Shown one piece after another: positions 5,726-6,477 of a stretch of 6,477 nucleotides of DNA (its first letter is position 1; each line of letters starts with the position of its first letter). The notes under the pieces were generated by a model that saw only the letters and a list, made by a program, of their open reading frames with translations, had not been told where the DNA came from and did not search any database. Both the position numbers and the translations under genes were made by a program. This DNA comes from Betaproteobacteria bacterium (GTDB lineage: Bacteria; Pseudomonadota; Gammaproteobacteria; Burkholderiales; Rhodocyclaceae): assembly GCA_028868235.1 (NCBI GenBank), contig JAGWUW010000161.1, positions 1 through 6,477 on the forward strand. The letters are read 5' to 3'.

Positions 5726-6477
5726 GTCGTTTTGCGAGCGGCAGCGGCGGCCTGACGATGATAAATGGCGGCCAGAAGGTCTGTCTGGGTGATGACACCA
5801 GCCAACCGCTTTTCCGCATCGACGATGGGCACGACGACCGGATGCGTGTCGGCCGACAGCATGCCGGCCACCTCGCCCAACGAGGTTGTCGTGTTTGCCG
5901 TGGCAAAACTCATGCTCATAATCTGGCCCACCACCTCAGGCTTGTTGGAATGGCTGGTCGGCGTTGGCCGTAACAAGCGGCGGATGTTGTCGCCGATACG
6001 CAGCCCCTCGTTGGCGTCAACATGGCGCAGGAAATTTTCCAACGTCAGCACGCCGATTACCCGTTGCGCGCGGTCCACCACCGGCACACCGTGCAGGTGG
6101 TGCTGCTGCATCAGAGCCCAGGCTTCATTCAGACCGGTGGCAAAGTCGACACTGATTGCAGGCGAGGTCATCACTTCGACGCAGGTCCGTCGCTCATGGC
6201 GGCGATGGGCGTGAGCGGTCGCCAGGTCGTAGATACTGACCAGGTCGTCTTCACTGATGTCGAGATAGGTATCGAGTTTTTCAACGGCATACTGCAAGTC
6301 GCCATGATTGATACTGTGCTTGGGTTTACGAACCACCGGCTGGCGAACTGGTATGCACTGCGGATAACGCCGGCCGGGAATCAGGTTGTTCACTGCCAGC
6401 ACAGCAATCAGTGCCGCCATCGCATTGAGCAGCGCGGTAGTCAGCGAGATGCTATGTTGCTGGGCGGCAATGGCGAA
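5722..6477 (-). CDS. HPP-family membrane protein with tandem CBS domains, 5' end missing
   Basis: The visible part is 251 residues and the frame is open to the window edge, so the ATG at 6420 is internal. Order: the last membrane helix of an HPP region (about 10-29) ending NNLIPGRRYP, a linker with INHGDLQYAVEKLDTYLD and DLATAHAHRR typical of HPP-CBS proteins, then CBS1 (about 100-152, GVPVVDRAQRVIGVLT) and CBS2 (about 182-240, VVVPIVDAEKRLAGVITQTD). CBS pairs usually bind adenine nucleotides and regulate an attached domain. Some HPP proteins of cyanobacteria and chloroplasts move nitrite, but the bacterial HPP-CBS fusions are largely uncharacterised. The stop overlaps the antiporter ATG, so both are made from one message. 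The CBS part could sense energy state for its own membrane domain or, less certainly, for the antiporter, which lacks its own regulatory domain. Confidence 0.85.
   Translation of the reverse strand, partial: FAIAAQQHSISLTTALLNAMAALIAVLAVNNLIPGRRYPQCIPVRQPVVRKPKHSINHGDLQYAVEKLDTYLDISEDDLVSIYDLATAHAHRRHERRTCVEVMTSPAISVDFATGLNEAWALMQQHHLHGVPVVDRAQRVIGVLTLENFLRHVDANEGLRIGDNIRRLLRPTPTSHSNKPEVVGQIMSMSFATANTTTSLGEVAGMLSADTHPVVVPIVDAEKRLAGVITQTDLLAAIYHRQAAAAARKTT

Overview
The window reads as bacterial chromosome with a fairly high GC content, tightly packed genes and ATGA-type overlaps. The mix of genes suggests a Gram-negative proteobacterium, plausibly a betaproteobacterium such as the Rhodocyclales. 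That placement rests on the general look of the proteins, not on a database search.

Left end (1-224): the first 88 bases are the start of a leftward gene for an exported protein. It has a strong ribosome binding site and an N-terminal signal-type segment. A divergent promoter region follows, with a 9-base direct repeat whose copies are 30 bases apart. A good extended -10 box sits just before the first rightward gene.

Centre left (225-3371): four rightward, overlapping genes form a dissociated type II fatty acid/polyketide cassette. They encode a ketosynthase with an intact Cys-His-His set, a short ketosynthase-like chain length factor with Ala where the nucleophile would be, a hotdog-fold dehydratase and a FabG-type ketoreductase. 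This set matches the elongation core of aryl polyene (APE/xanthomonadin-type) pigment clusters. The KS and chain length factor would pair to extend the chain, the reductase and dehydratase would process each beta-keto step, and repeated cycles would give a conjugated polyene. No acyl carrier protein, priming enzyme, second dehydratase subunit, second KS, transferase or exporter is visible, so those must lie elsewhere if the pathway is complete.

Centre right (3372-4182): a 172-base gap with a possible weak promoter leads into two small rightward genes. One encodes a 117-residue secreted protein with two cysteines, the other an 82-residue soluble helical protein. Neither can be given a firm function.

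Right part (4186-6477): a leftward operon transcribed from beyond the window edge. It encodes an HPP-family membrane protein with two CBS domains (5' end cut off), a CPA2-type cation/proton antiporter and a small thioredoxin with a CGHC active site. The first pair overlaps by four bases, and the ribosome binding site of the thioredoxin gene overlaps the antiporter stop codon. This operon converges on the small genes with only three bases between stop codons. No RNA genes, CRISPR arrays, mobile elements or convincing terminators were seen.
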